Source of the DNA: Pseudomonas sp. B28(2017)
Lineage (GTDB): Bacteria > Pseudomonadota > Gammaproteobacteria > Pseudomonadales > Pseudomonadaceae
Direction: 5' to 3'
NCBI RefSeq assembly: GCF_002113025.1
Contig: NZ_NEJH01000012.1
Coordinates: 62,001-126,000 of the forward strand
DNA length: 64,000 bases
Below, in pieces: positions 62,596-64,000 of this stretch. Under the pieces are notes generated by a model. The model saw only the letters and a list, made by a program, of their open reading frames with translations. It had not been told where the DNA came from and searched no databases. Position 1 is the stretch's first letter, and every line of letters begins with the position of its first letter. The translations under genes and the position numbers were made by a program.

Positions 62596-62611
62596 TGGCA
62601 CAGCGTTCGCA
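62596..62611 (+). promoter_or_regulatory. sigma-54-like promoter of the BON gene
   Basis: TGGCACAGCGTTCGCA matches TGGCAC-N5-TTGCA with one mismatch. GG and GC are ten bases apart. The gene start is 66 bases downstream of the -12 element. Confidence 0.65.
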
Positions 62612-62676
62612 ACACCCTTGGTAACCCTGCCGACATGACACCCGGCAGATTTGTCAGAAAAACAGGAGTTACTCGT

Positions 62677-63033
62677 ATGAAGAAGTTCGCTATCGCTGCC
62701 GCTACTGCTACCGCGCTGACTCTGACCATGGCAAATGCGGCATTCGCCCAGACCACTCAAGCCACCCAGGCTCCAATGACCCTGGCGGCGGGTGAAATGA
62801 CCAAGGCTAAAGAAGCTACTTCCGATACCTGGATCACCACCAAAGTCAAAGCCGACCTGATGACCGAAAAAGGCATTCCAGGTACCGACATCAAGGTTGA
62901 AACCAACAAGGGCGTGGTATCGCTGTCGTCGACCGCTGCCGTGACCGATTCGCAAAAAGACATGGCTGTGGCCATTGCCAAGAAAATCAAAGGCGTCAAG
63001 GCGGTCTCCGCTGACGGCCTCAAAACCGAATAA
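62677..63033 (+). CDS. BON-domain periplasmic protein
   Basis: The 118-residue protein has a signal peptide (about residues 1-24, ending AAFAQ) and one BON domain (about 48-116), with WITTKVKADLMTEKG and VVSLSSTAAVTDSQ. It resembles OsmY-type stress proteins that bind membranes. AGGAG lies seven bases before the ATG. A sigma-54-like promoter precedes it, which would be unusual for this family. Confidence 0.85.
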   Translation: MKKFAIAAATATALTLTMANAAFAQTTQATQAPMTLAAGEMTKAKEATSDTWITTKVKADLMTEKGIPGTDIKVETNKGVVSLSSTAAVTDSQKDMAVAIAKKIKGVKAVSADGLKTE

Positions 63034-63139
63034 GGCAGGCTTCTCGCCTGGACCGGGAGAGGGCGCGACAGACGGGCCGAGTCATACGTCTGTTGCCGCC
63101 TGAGAGTTCATGCGAGCGGCCAAATGGATTTTGGCCACT
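63034..63139 (+). other. structured 3' region of the BON gene
   Basis: Two stem-loops are visible before the terminator: one pairs ACAGACG (63069-63075) with CGTCTGT (63088-63094), and one pairs GGCCAAA (63118-63124) with TTTGGCC (63130-63136). It could be part of a small RNA released from the 3' end. Confidence 0.4.
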
Positions 63140-63177
63140 ACAGGCCCCGCGCATTTTTGCCGGGGCCTGTTTTATTT
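63140..63177 (+). terminator. intrinsic terminator after the BON gene
   Basis: ACAGGCCCCG and CGGGGCCTGT form a 10-bp stem followed by TTTTATTT. Confidence 0.9.
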
Positions 63178-63212
63178 GCAGTGGTGCCAATCAATTGTGG
63201 GGGCGTGCCTGA

Positions 63213-63509
63213 TTAATTGCCGCGTTTGCTGGTGATCTGCTTCAGCCGATTACCTTCGAATCGCAAGTATTGATACATGCCGCCATTCGGTCCGTAGGTC
63301 CATTCCTCGACCTGAAATTCCTCGCGCCGGTCTGCACTGCGCTTGTAACCCAGCAAGTCGCGACTGACCGGCTCACCGCATTTCTGGATAACCTCACTCG
63401 AACGATCACCGACGCTGATCAATTGGCTGCCACAGCGCAGGGTATCGGCTGCCCAGGCCTGACTGACGGCTAGCACCAGGATCAGGCCTGTCAGCAGCCG
63501 TCGAATCAT
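63213..63509 (-). CDS. DUF2845 small secreted protein
   Basis: The 98-residue protein has a signal peptide (about residues 1-20, ending AWAA) and the DUF2845 body with LRCGSQLISVGDRSSEVIQKCGEP and a final basic strand. Two cysteines may pair. The start at 63509 overlaps the stop of the upstream DUF748 gene (TGATG); a GTG one codon earlier is possible. The role is unknown. Confidence 0.85.
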   Translation of the reverse strand: MIRRLLTGLILVLAVSQAWAADTLRCGSQLISVGDRSSEVIQKCGEPVSRDLLGYKRSADRREEFQVEEWTYGPNGGMYQYLRFEGNRLKQITSKRGN

Positions 63510-64000
63510 CACTCGGCATCCAGATGCATCGGTGTCACCACGCGGCCATCACTTTGTGCCTCGCCGAGATTGGCGTCGATGAAATACACCCGGTTATCTT
63601 CCAGCTGGGCCTTGTCGACCAGGTAATCCTTGATGCTGCTGGCGCGTTCCTGGCCCAGTTGACGCAACAGCACGTCGCTGGTGCTCCAGAATTTGATCAC
63701 CTCGGCACGCATTTTCGCGGTGCGCTCTTCCTTGCCCAGGTCCTTCCATTCGGCTGGGGGCTGGGTTTTCAGGCGGGTGCGGTAGATACCTTCGAGCAAC
63801 GGGCCTTTTTCCCCGTCCGGCACGTCCAGTAACGAAGCCTGGGCCGGGACCTTGTCGCCGCGGCGCTGGAGCATTTTGTAGTAGTTGTACTGATACTCAC
63901 GTTCCAGGCGTTGTTCAGCGATCAATGGGCCATCACTGCTCTGGGCGGCGGTGCCTTCGATTTCCAGGCGCAGGGCCGGGCGTTCCTTGAGGGCCTTGGA
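63509..64000 (-). CDS. C-terminal part of a DUF748 (AsmA-like) protein
   Basis: The frame stays open to the end of the window, so at least 163 C-terminal residues are present and the start lies outside. The segment LEREYQYNYYKMLQRRGDKVPAQ and the end TPMHLDAE, with the OmpA-like IDANLGEAQSDGRV piece, fit the end of DUF748 proteins, large inner-membrane proteins of the AsmA superfamily thought to help lipid transport. It is coupled to the DUF2845 gene. Confidence 0.8.
   Translation of the reverse strand, partial: SKALKERPALRLEIEGTAAQSSDGPLIAEQRLEREYQYNYYKMLQRRGDKVPAQASLLDVPDGEKGPLLEGIYRTRLKTQPPAEWKDLGKEERTAKMRAEVIKFWSTSDVLLRQLGQERASSIKDYLVDKAQLEDNRVYFIDANLGEAQSDGRVVTPMHLDAE

Overview
The window is chromosomal DNA of a fluorescent Pseudomonas (P. 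fluorescens/P. putida type). The base composition is high-GC. REP palindromes of the GTGGGAGCGAGC-type are scattered between genes. The gene order mirrors the region I know from P. aeruginosa as roughly PA4525 to PA4602 (pilA-C-D, coaE, yacG, clpB, rluD, bamD, pilR, minor pilins, ispH, fkpB, lspA, ileS, ribF, murJ, rpsT, proB, obg, rpmA, rplU, ispB, gdhA, ettA, morA, glyA). I see no prophage, insertion sequence, integrase or CRISPR array; this is mostly core genome with a few accessory insertions.

Layout. 1-3.2 kb: two GntR-family regulators next to a DctA-type dicarboxylate carrier with two GGTCTTACC operator-like sites. 3.2-12.8 kb: glyA, a large PAS/GGDEF/EAL protein (MorA), the ribosome-associated ABC-F protein EttA, glutamate dehydrogenase and a GreA/GreB-type factor. 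13-23.3 kb: envelope proteins of unknown role, a Lon-family protease, several conserved small proteins, an FKBP prolyl isomerase, a small protein preceded by a Fur-box-like site, and YjdM. 23.5-36.7 kb: housekeeping genes for quinone side chain, ribosomal proteins, ObgE, proline synthesis, MurJ, FAD synthesis, isoleucyl-tRNA synthetase, lipoprotein signal peptidase and isoprenoid synthesis.

36.6-43.3 kb and 59.6-62.4 kb: two type IV pilus loci. The minor pilin operon (fimU-pilV-pilW-pilX-small gene-pilE, with divergent fimT) lacks the large adhesin gene pilY1 and carries a 137-codon secreted protein in its place. The sensor kinase gene pilS is reduced to a fragment that has lost its N-terminal two thirds and its phosphorylated histidine, while the response regulator gene pilR is intact and pilA keeps a textbook sigma-54 promoter. 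The pilA-pilC-pilD locus has no pilB. Together these suggest a pilus system that is being lost, rewired or repurposed.

43.4-51.4 kb: bamD, rluD-pgeF, clpB with a sigma-32 promoter, four tRNA genes (Asn, Pro, Lys, Pro) and a type II NADH dehydrogenase. 51.4-56.7 kb: a MOSC protein, a DUF1780 protein and a benzoate uptake operon (benK-benE-benF) preceded by two direct repeats that fit the XylS/BenR operator. 56.7-64 kb: small secreted proteins, a LysR regulator, yacG-coaE-pilD-pilC, pilA, a BON-domain periplasmic protein with a sigma-54-like promoter, and the end of a DUF748 protein that runs out of the window.

All identifications come from reading translated sequences and recalling families; no database search was run.
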